A stretch of 64,000 nucleotides of DNA from Eleusine coracana subsp. coracana (taxonomy: Eukaryota; Streptophyta; Magnoliopsida; Poales; Poaceae), in assembly GCA_032690845.1 (NCBI GenBank), contig CM064427.1:16627501-16691500 (forward strand). The letters run 5' to 3'. The translations under genes were made by a program, and so were the position numbers. Position 1 is the first letter of the stretch. Each line of letters begins with the position of its first letter. Below, in pieces: positions 34,990 to 45,505 of this stretch. The notes beneath the pieces were generated by a model that ran no database searches, was not told the DNA's origin, and worked only from the letters and a program-made list of their open reading frames with translations.

Positions 34990-36007
34990 ACAAGAGTATA
35001 TTGTCCTATCACTACTGTTTGATTACGGTGGAAACTCTCAACAAGCAAATGGCAGCACCTAACTGAGTTTTTACAAGATTCTTAATAGCAAAATAGAGGA
35101 TACCTTGGAGAGTGTGATCTGACGATTGCGAGGGTCCAAAGTTCAGTGCCTATTCAGAAGGATATATGTGGAAGTAGGTAGGCAATTGATAGTAGCAAGG
35201 ATTAGCAAAATTTCAATTCAGAAATTGCAAAACTGAATAATAGTCCCAAGCTAGTCTATGTCACTGGCCTAAACTTGTCTCGGACCTAGTTCAAGCAAGC
35301 AAGCAAATGACTCAACAAAGGACACAAAGGCTACAAGCAATTCTGAATTTTTTTTCTCTTCTCCTTTCGTTTTTTTTCTTTTGTTATAGGTGCGGTTTTT
35401 TCTTTTTATTTTTTTTCAGCACCTCTTTGCCTTTTACTTCTTTCATGATTTATTTGACATAGAACTGTAGCAAGAGTTGCGAACTTTATAGCACAAAGAA
35501 AAAACCTAAACTTTCTTTTTTGCAGTCTTTACGTAAGGAATAGATGTACATATAGAACTGAACCGACATTTCTCATATGCAACAACGTGCAGCAATCTCT
35601 TGACTCAAGGAACAACGTGCAACAGAAAACACTTTAAGGTTCTTTTGCACACAAAAAGTAGAACGCTAGATGTTAAATAAATATTTAGTGCAAATAATTC
35701 CAGCAGTACTATTCTCTCAATGTGTGCAACAATCTGATTTTTTTTCTTGATTGTCTATGAACAAGGACACACACGACTCAAACAAGACCAACGAACAAGT
35801 ACTACACCAACAACACAATGACCTTGTAGGGACTAAAATTCAGAGAAGCAAACTAAACTAAAAATTGCAAGGCACAAGGGGGGTGTAGGACAGCGGAAAC
35901 ACGACGAACAAATATTTTTGTAGGGCAATTTTCTGGACTCTAGGATTGAACAAAATAACAAGAATAAGGGTGAACCTAACAGTGTACCTAAAGCTCTGAT
36001 TACCATT
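34990..36007 (-). other. D2 leader with primer-binding site
   Basis: Non-coding. Includes the minus-strand primer-binding site TGGTAATCAGAGCTTTAGG (35987-36005) and a pyrimidine-rich plus-strand tract at about 35345-35420, as in D1. Confidence 0.65.
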
Positions 36008-36904
36008 TGATGTGAACAAGGGTTCCCGATCTTCCGAAAGGTTCTTGGTAAGTTGATTTGGTCGGAGGCGACACACAAATCGATCCGGCTTCAGAACAGC
36101 ATGTTCTAAACCCTGCAATCGCAGCACGACATCTCCTCTGGTTATCAATCATCCAAAAGACGATTGACCTCGCCGAGAAGGGTAATCCCTGCCTGCGAAT
36201 CAAGAACACAAGCAAGAACAACGAAGAATGCAACACAATTGCAGATGTATGATTAAACTCTCGAAGTTGGGGTCTCACAAACCGATGAAACGGCAAAACT
36301 GTTTATGAACAGAATTGATCTAAGCAAAACCCAAACCCTAATGAAGAGGTGGCAGCTGTATATGAGGACCCTAGGGTCGTGCAAGACCCCCTGGACGCAG
36401 CCCTAAGTGGGCTCAACTCGATACATGTCCCAAAGACCGATTACGGTGTCGCAGCTCTAGAACAGATTCTGGAAGTCAAATTGTTTCGGCGATTGCTGAC
36501 GGCTCGGGACGAATTTTGATATAGGACCAGTTGGGTTGGAAAGGTCTTTTCGTTATCTTTCCAGGCATATATAGAACGTCCAAATCCGAGTCCATATGCG
36601 TCCTGGACATCCGTTTTAGTGCACACTGGTCCTGGGCTCCGAGACAGACTCGAAGTCGGTTTTGATTGGGCCTCCACCTTGGCTTGGACGTCCTTGCTGG
36701 CCCATCACATCTCCAATCACCTCTCCAGCTATCTCATCATCATCTCCATGGTTTCTAACAATAATTAATTCATTAGGTAGCAATCTATTCTCAAAATCAC
36801 ATAAAGGAATCATTAGGAACAAGCTCACCTGTAAATTCAGTTGTCGCGCATAAACTTGCATTTTGGTTGGTGGAGTGCTGGGTGTATTCATAAGGGTGAT
36901 GTCC
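36008..36904 (-). repeat. D2 5' LTR, lacking last 6 bases
   Basis: 897 bp, from TGATGTGAAC to GGGTGATGTCC, where the other LTRs continue TCATCA. It abuts unassigned sequence starting CGGTCCCGGTCTCG. Confidence 0.85.
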
Positions 36905-36983
36905 CGGTCCCGGTCTCGAATGGGATAACATCCCAACTCAATACGGTCACTACTCAAGGCGGTTAAGCCCTATAATGAGTACT

Positions 36984-38589
36984 TGAATGGATCGAGTGAC
37001 CGAGAGGGAGGGGGTGAATGGGAACTCAAACTATGTACCTAATTTGCCAATTACTAAAATCAACCACTCAAAACAACTCCTACACAATTCTAGTGGTGAT
37101 CACACTAACAGGATAATCCTATGAAAGGAAAGACAACCTAAGCATACTAGTGGATCACAGACAAGGACAAGCAACTCCTATGTAAGCTAGTAATCAAAGA
37201 CAAGCGGAAGCATACAATAAGCTAGCAAAGGGGCCTACTCATGTAAAACTACTAGATCATCAAGTACAAGATAAGCACATAAGCATGAGTAGGACAATAC
37301 AAACTAGGGTGATCAATCAAGCCAACACAACTCCTAAACATGCTAGTGATCAAGTGAAAGCTAAGCACAACTAGCAAGTAGAGAAGCCTATTCATGCAAG
37401 TCTACAAGGTAATCAACTAGAGCAAGGTAAACATACAAACATGAATAGCACGGTATGTAAATGCAAAAGGTAAAGGCATCAAAGTAAGGAGTATATTAAG
37501 AGATGGCTTATGATATTTTTTCCCGAGGTCTCGAAAGTATGGCGCCTTCCCCTACTCCTCGTTGGACCACTCCCGCCGGAGTACCGGTCCCTCCTGCCAC
37601 CAAGTAGAGTTCTCACACAGGAGCCTGCAATCACTCCTGGTGTGAAGACATGGTTACGTCGCTGCTACCACCAAGGCATAAGCTCGCCTCCCTCAAGAAC
37701 TTGCTGGACTCTCGGAGCCGACACGGACGCTCACTAGCGATGCCCCTTTCAACGGCGGGCTCAAACCATGTAAAAATATATGATGGCCTTCACAAGCAAT
37801 CACGATAGGCTCGATCACCAATACCTAACCGGTCTATGTCTCACCATAGACTAAGAGCAACAACCTAAATCACACCCTCAAAGGCACGCTAGCCCTAGAT
37901 GTGCATAGATACTCAAGTTACTCTCTCTAGCACTCTCAAGATATCCAATATCCTCTCCTAGTGCTCCTCTCTTGGCCCTTTGGCTCCTAACTGATGCTCC
38001 TTGCAATCCCAATGGCTAAAGGCGGTCTCTAAGACCCCAGCAATGAGTTTATATAGGCTTCCAACCTCAAACTAGCCGTTGCTCCACAAAACAGCTTTTT
38101 GGATGTACTGACCGGACGGTCCGATCACTGTCCAGACCGGACAGTCCGGTCTCCACCAGACGGCTCCTCCAGAGCTGTTGCTCTCTGTCCATTGTTTCCT
38201 CAATACAGACTGTATAGTTCGTTCTACAGACCATACAGTACGGTCTTCATCGCTGAACCTCCAAACAGAGCCGTTGCAACCACTTCCTCGTCTATTCCAG
38301 AATTGTCTCTATAGACCGTACAGTCCGGTTTTTCCCATGGACTCAAAGCCCTAACAACTAGACAAGTGTTCCAAACACTTGCTCCATAGCTTATCCTTAG
38401 CCTTGATCCATCTCCATCAACCCTTGGACTTCATCAAGCTCATCAAGCCTCTATGCTTGTGGTCATTGTCATCAATCACCAAGGCAACCGTCTATAATCA
38501 TCATAGAGTAGAAAAGGTTTTCTACAAACACAACACTTGTGTAGGCATTAGTCATATTTCATATTTGTCATTCATCACCAGAACATTCA
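36984..38589 (-). repeat. C1-family LTR, right copy
   Basis: TGAATGGATC...GAACATTCA, 1606 bp, a contiguous match to the split 3' LTR except for a deletion of about 270 bp. Motif pairs ACCGGACGGTCCGAT / ACCGGACAGTCCGGT start at 38111 and 38136, and AGAC.. units start at 38207 and 38228. It may be the 5' LTR of C1 or a separate LTR, because no primer-binding site is seen next to it. Confidence 0.82.
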
Positions 38590-41030
38590 TACCTTGGGTG
38601 ACCCAATGTTCATGAACCTTACAGGTGGGCCTGCCTTTAACCCCAACTTTGGTCCCTTCCCGCCGTTCATGCCGGGGTGGGGATGGCCAAATATGGGTTA
38701 TGTGGTCATGGTCAGGGTCGCGGCTTCATGCGGCCCCGCGTGGGTGGTCGCCCTATTGGCCGAGGGCAAGGTTTTGCTCATGGCCAGGGCGGTACCAATG
38801 GTGCTCATCTGATCGGTGGTGCTGCAAGGATAGCGGGGGTTGGTACTCTAGCTTCCTCTATAGAGGCTTTGGCGGATGGCATTCTGGCTGGAGGTGCGAG
38901 GACCGGGTTTGGGCATGAGTTGCCCAACTTAGGTTCCTCACATGTGCAAAACCAGGAAGATGCTAAAGGAAAGGTGGCCGCTACGGTCGCCATCCCTATG
39001 ATGATGGAGTTACGGTCATCGTCGTGGGCTGTTACAGCATCGAATAAGGCCCAAATCCCTTCTGATCTAGTGTAAGGTAGTCAAGAACTTGCCAGATGCC
39101 GTGAACTCCTCGGCTAAGGTTAAGGAAGGGGGTGAAAAGGTAGATGGGTCTAATAAGAATCGTTTATGCTACAGATGTGGGGTAAAGGGGCATTTCATTG
39201 GTTAGTGTACTGCTACACTTTTTTTTGATTGGCGTAATAGTATGAACCATAATCCTTCCAGATGTCCTTACCAAAATGAACCTAAGCCAGTAGCCATGTT
39301 GGTAGGTTATGTTGTGGATGCACTGGGTGCGTACTTCATCGATCATCCACCGATCCAGCCTACATTTAAATGTTCTAGAACTACCAATGTTACTGTGGTC
39401 GACAGTTCTCTGAGTGAGTCCAAGGTAGTTAGTCACCTAAAGATTTTGGTGAATGACAAATATGCATGGGAGGTTCAACTGTTCCAAGAGAATGTTTTTA
39501 AGGTGGTTTTTCCAAGCAGAACAGAGATGCTTAGATCAACATACTGGGTTAGTGCTAAAATTCCTTAGGGCCCAGCTCTAAAATTTGAGGAGTTTGTTGA
39601 GGAGGATGAGTATTTCGGGCATTTGTTGCCCACGGTTTGGATGAGAGTGCTTAATCTACCTAAGATCTTAAGGAAGTTTAAGGTTCTTTGGGATCTTGGG
39701 TCCATGTTTGGGGTTACTCAGAGGGTCGACATGCCAATGACAGAGGCTAATAAGTTTGGGCATTTTTGTGTTGCTATGTTAGAGCCTGATCTTATCCCTC
39801 TTGGTATGGATGTAATCATTGGAAATAGACACTTCTAGTTGAAATTTGAGGTTGAACCCTATGCTCCCAACATGGGTATCTCGACCTTCAATCTGGATGG
39901 GATTAGTGGCAGTGAGGGAGGTGGCATGGGTGGGGATGAGGACATGCATGATGTGGATGCACAGCTAGAGGATAAAAATATGGGTGGCAGCCAAGAAATG
40001 GATTTATCTCGCATGCAATGCGGGGGGAATTTTTTTTGCACACCATGATTGGGATAATGATGATCTTCTATGTGAAGATCATGACTCGGACAAGTTACGT
40101 CATACTATTCATAAGGATCGAGGTGAGGTTTTAGATGACGCCGCTATCCTACTAGATACCATCACAAGGTAATATTTGAAAGTTAACACCAGACTCTATG
40201 TGAATCCGATAGCCTCTGATGCAGGTGTGTCGAACCCCCCATGGTCGTGGAGGACATCACTTGAACTCCCTTGGTGATGCTTCGCCCCAGCCAAAACGTC
40301 TATCGCCACTGACCTCTACTCTACTGGCGACTGGTGCTCCACTGTCACATGCGTCAAATATGGTGTCTGGGCTTGCCCCGCTGCCAGGGCCCAAGCTGGC
40401 AAGGCTGGCATACATGCCGCAGGTTTCACCTACCGAGATTGTTGCTGTGCTAGCAACGCCTCCATCCAACTCTGCTCCAACTGACCCTACGTCGACTCCT
40501 CCAACACGAGATGGATTGGGAGCCATGCTCGAGGAGGCTTCTGCTTCTTCAGATGGCGTGCTGAGATGGAGCAAGCGTAACGCGACTTCAGCTGATGATG
40601 ACTTCATCACAAAAGTTGCTAGGGTGATGGCTATCAAAAATCTTGACGGACCAGGTTTGTTTGCCTCCTTTCTTCCTTCTTCTTTTAGTTCAATCAAGCG
40701 TAACCTTAGATCTATTGGCATTGTGTTTAGGAATTCTACCGGGTCACTAGAGTCGGCAATTAATAAAATTAGAGCGATAGAATCTTCTCGCGTTAAACCT
40801 ATCCGAAAGGACGAGGGATTGGAGAGTGGAATGGAAGTGGATGAGGATGATTCAGATTTCTCTTCTCCTCTTGGATGCCTTTATGGTGACCTTACAGAGG
40901 AGCTTTTTGACGAACAAGATCATCTAGGTGATAATCTTGTTGATGTGCCAATCAAGTTGCTAAGGTGCACAAAAGAAAAGGCTCATCACACAGGATTTTT
41001 AAAGAGTAGAAAAAATTGTTTTTAATGAAA
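38590..41030 (+). pseudogene. LINE ORF1 (gag-like, zinc knuckle and DUF4283)
   Basis: Starts in a Gly/Pro-rich region (FNPNFGPFPPFMPGWGW, then GQGRGF and GGRPIGRGQGF repeats). At about 39168 a CCHC knuckle reads CYRCGVKGHFIG, then a TAG, then C, so one residue within the knuckle is now a stop. DUF4283 follows (WEVQLFQENVFKVVFPS, VWMRVLNLPKILRKFKVLWDLGSMFGVTQRVDM), with a TAG after SAKIP at about 39566 and another near 39838. The 40219-41025 frame is a Ser/Pro-rich C-terminal region. ORF1 proteins bind the element RNA. Confidence 0.78.
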
Positions 41031-43352
41031 GGAATATTTTGGAATAGTAATGGGTTGCATAATTTAGCGAAACATAGATTCTTGTACGATTCTTCTCAAG
41101 AATTTCATTTAGACTTCATTTCCATTCTAGAAACTGTAAGGCATAGTTTTTCGACTGAGTGTCTGAATAACTTATGCGCGGGTTCAGATTTTTTCTAGAA
41201 ATAGATGCCGCCTAGGGGCCTTTCAGGCGGCAATCTATTAAGGGTCAACCAATCTAAATTTATTCTAGATAGTTTTGTTACAGGGGATTTCTTTATCAAG
41301 TTTAGACTTACCAACAGAGTAGATGGGTTTAAGTGGGTGCTAAGGACCGTCTATGGTGCCACCCAAGATGAGTTTAAGGATGAGTTCCTTACTGAATTGG
41401 TTCGGTCATGTGGGGAGGAAAGTCTACCTCTATTGGTTGGAGGAGATTTCAACATCATTCGAAATGCATCTGAAAAAAATAATAATAGATTTCAGAGTCA
41501 TTGGCCAAATTTGTTTAATGTTATAATTGAATCGCTTAATCTAAAGGAGCTAGAATTATCGGGGAGGCAGTTTACTTGGGCCAATAATGCACAGGTACCG
41601 ATGTATGAAAAGTTGGACTGTATCTTAGTGAGTATGGAATGGGACCTTAAATTCCCACTTGCCTCTATGCAAGCCCTCCCACGGGAGATTTCAGACCATA
41701 ACCCAATTCTGTTAACTTCAGGAACTGAAAGTCATAGAGGCAATTCAAGACTTTTTAGATTTGAATTGAATTGGTTCCCCAAGGATGGTTTTTATGATCA
41801 GGTTGCAGCTGTGTGGCAATCAGTAAATAGGGGTTCTACTCCATTGGAGCGTTGGCAAAATAAAATAAGAAGAGTTAGACCTTGTCTTAAGGGGTGGTCT
41901 AAGAATTTAGTGTCCCAAACCAAGACTAGAAAAGTTAAGCTTCTTACAGATCTTGATTTTCTAGATAGGAAGGCTGAGAGCTCGGTGCTTTCACCAGCTA
42001 AGATTGAGAATAGATTGAGGTTTAGACAAGAGTTAAACAAAATCCTTAGAGATGAAGAGTTATACTAGTTGCAACAATCCAAAGCAACTAAGTTGTTGCA
42101 AGGAGACGACAACACCAAGTATTTCCAGCTTCTGGCAAATGGGAGACATAGGAAGATGCAGATCTTCCAGTTAGAGCAAGAGGAGGGTATTATTGTGGGG
42201 CATGATAACCTTAAACAATATATGACTAATTTTTACAAAGGTTTGTTTGGCCCACATATCGATAATGAATTTAGTATTGATGAGTCAAATCGCGATGATA
42301 TAACTCAGGTCTCAGTGCAAGAGAATGAGTTTCTCACATCACCTTTCTCAGAGGCAGAGATCAAATAGGTTGTCTTCCAATTAGAACACAGTAAGGCACC
42401 AGGACCAGATGGTTTCCCAACTAAATTTTTTCAATTCTTTTGAGAAATTGTTAGGGGGGATTTGCTTAATATGTTTAACGAATTCCACGCTGGTAAGCTG
42501 CCTATTCACAGTCTTAATTTTGGGTTAATCTCTTTATTGCCCAAGAAGGAAAATGCTACGGTGCATTCAACAATATTGTCTTGTTTGTCTCTTAAATGTT
42601 AGTTTTAAAATATTCACAAAGGTGTTGAATAACAGACTTGTCCAAATAGCAGACTCGTATCTCTCGCATTCCGAGTCAGCCTTCATTCCTAGGCGATTCA
42701 TACTAGATGGGGTTGTCACACTTCATGAGAGTTTACATGAGCTTCACAGGAAGAAGAGTGATGCCGTTATTCTCAAGTTAGATTTTGAGAAACCTTACGA
42801 TAAAATTAAGTGTTTGTTTCTTCAATAAGCTCTTAGAATTAAAGGATTCTCACCTAAGTGGTGTGATTGGATTCGTTCGGTGGTAGAAAAAGGAAGTGTG
42901 GCGGTTAAATTTAATAATGATGTTGGTAAGTTATTTCAAACCAAAAAGGGGTTCGACAAGGGGACCCGTTGTCTCCCATACTGTTTAATCTAGTCATGGA
43001 CCTTCTGCCTATATTTTTAAATAGAGCACGAGAGGATGGTCAATTCAGTGGAGTTGTTCCTCACCTCGTAGATGACACTCTGTTTTATGATTGGCCTAGG
43101 GACACGGAACAAAGCACCAAAAGGCTTATTTGGGCGGGGGTGTCTGGACCGTGTTGGGCTTTGTGGATAAGTCGCAATGATATGGTTTTTGACAAAACAC
43201 CAATTCCTTTCTTTATACAGGTGATCTTTCGAGGCACTTACTGGGTGAGGTTCTGGAGTGTGCTGCTAAAAGAGGAGGAGAGACCATTTGTGAAGACGGG
43301 TTGCAGGTTGCTTGAAACTGTAGCCATAAAGATCTTCAGCAATAATGGATGA
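41016..43352 (+). pseudogene. LINE ORF2 (endonuclease, reverse transcriptase)
   Basis: MKGIFWNSNGLHN opens an exonuclease-endonuclease-phosphatase domain (VGGDFNIIRNASEKNN; LDCILVS; ISDHNPILL) that nicks target DNA. RT follows, with SKAPGPDGFP, SESAFIPRRFILDG, LKLDFEKPYDKI and VRQGDPLSPILFNLVMD. After PHLVD the protein jumps to DTLFYDW, removing the YA of the catalytic YADD, and then to the C-terminal zf-RVT-like WALWISRNDMVFDK. Stops are at about 41196, 42066, 42366, 42442 and 42826. It cannot encode an active enzyme. Confidence 0.85.
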
Positions 43353-43541
43353 CACTTTATAAACCATTTATCGCTGTAGTAGTTTCATCATGGAGTCAAA
43401 CTTTGTGTTCTTAATTCCGTGATGCCTTAGATCTTTGTTGGTTCGGCTGGTTTTTGTGGATATAATAAGTAACTTTTGCTATATGCACCGGTCATTGCAG
43501 AGGTTGGAATAGTAATATATTCTCTTTTCTAAAAAAAAAAA

Positions 43542-45505
43542 CCACACACGGGTTCAAAAAAATCTAGTGCCTCTTTAGCTATCTCATTCCTGTTGGAAAC
43601 ACATAATTCAAACCCAACATCCAACAACAGATGCCATGGTTCTCCGAGTAAAATAATTTTGGCAAAAGAAATACTAGTACATTTCCTCTAGAAGAAGAGA
43701 GCAGGTAAACAAAATCGTACAAGCCTATACAGCTGTGACCAATACAAGGCGTGAAGTTTCAGTAGGATTTGACTATTCAAATTCCACCTGCTATTAGGCC
43801 TAAGTTGGGAAACATCAATGAGAATGAATGCAAATACCACAACAATAAGCTCTACAAGAAAAAAGTGACTCAATATTTTAACTCCCTACAAGGCTACAAT
43901 CTAGCTAGGAAGTAGGAACACCTGTTACGGTCACAGAAAATAAGGGTGATTTTCTGTCAACACTCGACATGGAAAACTTATTCAGATATACCGGCAGTCT
44001 TGACATATCAGACATATTATTTGATCATCATGATGGAACAACAACAAATTAGCTAAGTGATTGGAGATTGATGATGATGTAAAACATTCACATTTTGCAT
44101 CAACAACACCGATGATAATCCTTGCCTTCAGATCGCCAAAAGGCAACTTCCAAATGCAAATACAGAACTAAACAATGCAATTATAGGAAGTGCTACCCAA
44201 GGTTGTGCTAATGTGAGCAATAGCTGAGGACTAATGCCAAACATCATCGTAGGTGATCTAGTTGAAATATAAATTTGTGCCAATCCATGAACACTGCTCA
44301 GCACTTATGACTGGATGTCAACTACAAACCTGCCAAAAAATACTAGTCCTAGAAACATACATAATGCGTGCATTGTTCAAAAGAAACAAATAAAATGCAA
44401 GCTTTGCCGAAACTACAATCTAGAGACAGAGTTTGTAGTTTTATGGTTGACAGTCCACATTCAGCATCTAATTCTTGCTGTAAAATCCATGTATGCAATA
44501 CCAGAGATGCTAGCATTGAAATATATTAAGTATATTTTGCGCTCAACATGATGTCATGATAACATTCTAGATACATGCATATGATTGTCGGTCAGGTTAT
44601 CCCAAACAATCATAAAATAATACTTCCATATTATGTATCAGCAATAACCATGATTATCCTGGTTGTCAGATCACCAAAGACAACTTGCAAATCTGAGCAT
44701 TACTAAATTCATACTATGCGCATGGGAAAAACAGAACGAAACAGAGCATTACCAATTTATGGCTTATTAGCATCCAGTTCACATCTGTCACTTGAAAGAC
44801 AAATAGAGACATTCTAGGTATGCAACCTCCTTGACAAATCACTAGACATCCTTAGGAAACATTTATGCTACCCCATACTCTGCCTATTTGAAGAATAATC
44901 TCAGGACAAAAATTCAGATACTATTTCGTGTGGGATGTCAAAAGTAATCTAGATGTGCAAAAAAGATTTAAGAAATAAAGGCCTTTGCCTATTGTACAGC
45001 CACACTACAAGGTACATATGATGGGGATGCTAAACTATATACTTCCACTCAATATTGCCAAAGATCTTTGATTTTAAGCATGCCCATATAAGCCATGGAG
45101 TTAAAGCTACAATACATAAAATAAATGAGCACCACCCAGGTCAACATACTGCAGCGCAAATTAATCAAACTAGCTTCAATATCTGTACAGTACGAACAAT
45201 CAATAACAATTCAGGACAACCAATTTATCTCAATCTCTCATTACTCCCATCAGCAAAAAGACATAAATTCAGGAAAAGTTATGCAACGGGCAGCATCACG
45301 AAGCTCCTTGTTCAAGAAATAAAAAAAAATTACAGATCAGTTGATCAAATAGAAAGCCCACACAACCGTAGTATCATGCAAGACGAAGAATAGACCTAAT
45401 TAACTTCAACGCTTAACTTGAAAACTAGTAGGGAAGTTCAGAGTTCAGCAATACAAGGAAAGAATACAAAACAGTGGCTTAGCTTGCATGTAGACAGCCA
45501 TCACC
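43542..45505. other. Intergenic, 3' side of the F-box gene
   Basis: AT-rich and without a credible gene. A diverged direct duplication is visible: about 44095-44180 (GATGATAATCCTTGCC, CAGATCGCCAAAAGGCAAC) resembles 44640-44720 (CATGATTATCCTGG, CAGATCACCAAAGACAAC), about 540 bp apart. The stretch just left of 45506 would contain the 3' UTR of the F-box gene. Confidence 0.5.

Larger units (their letters stand above)
32564..36904 (-). mobile_element. Non-autonomous LTR element D2 (minus)
   Basis: Second, more complete copy of the D family. 3' LTR 32564-33466 (903 bp), polypurine tract AAAAGGGGGAGAA directly inside it (33467-33480 on the minus strand), 5' LTR 36008-36904, primer-binding site at 35987-36005. 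The right LTR lacks its last six bases (TCATCA) and no target duplication remains; AATTC (32559-32563) is the left flank. The single coding region is the retropepsin-like ORF at 33467-34989. Confidence 0.85.
3069..38589 (-). mobile_element. Copia-type LTR retrotransposon C1, nested and degenerate
   Basis: The 3' LTR is in two pieces (3069-3476 and 25266-26733) split by gypsy M. Its outer ends are TGAAAGGATC and AACATTCA, matching TGAATG...CATTCA in the second LTR copy at 36984-38589. Directly inside the left LTR, 26734-26757 reads on the minus strand as a polypurine tract (AAAAAAGGGGAGATC), which fixes this LTR as the 3' LTR of a minus-strand element. Pol lies at 28020-31896 and a gag remnant at 32029-32563; D2 is inserted in gag. 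No primer-binding site is visible beside the right LTR: 81 bp of unassigned sequence (36905-36983) separates it from D2. The outer flanks do not form a target duplication, so either the 5' region was deleted or the right LTR belonged to another copy. Domain order PR-IN-RT-RH marks it as Ty1/copia. Confidence 0.75.
38590..43541 (+). mobile_element. LINE (non-LTR) retrotransposon, main part
   Basis: Two ORF regions typical of plant L1-type LINEs: ORF1 (38590-41030, zinc knuckle plus DUF4283) and ORF2 (41016-43350, endonuclease plus RT plus C-terminal zf-RVT), followed by a short 3' UTR and a poly(A) run at 43531-43541. The 5' part probably lies at 2257-3068, across the LTR-element nest. Both ORFs are broken by stops and an internal deletion. 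Confidence 0.85.

Noticed and set aside
3069..38589. C1 as one clean full-length copia with matching LTRs and target duplication
   Set aside because: The outer flanks (GATGG, TACCT) do not match and no primer-binding site is found beside the right LTR, so only the 3' LTR and pol are firmly joined.
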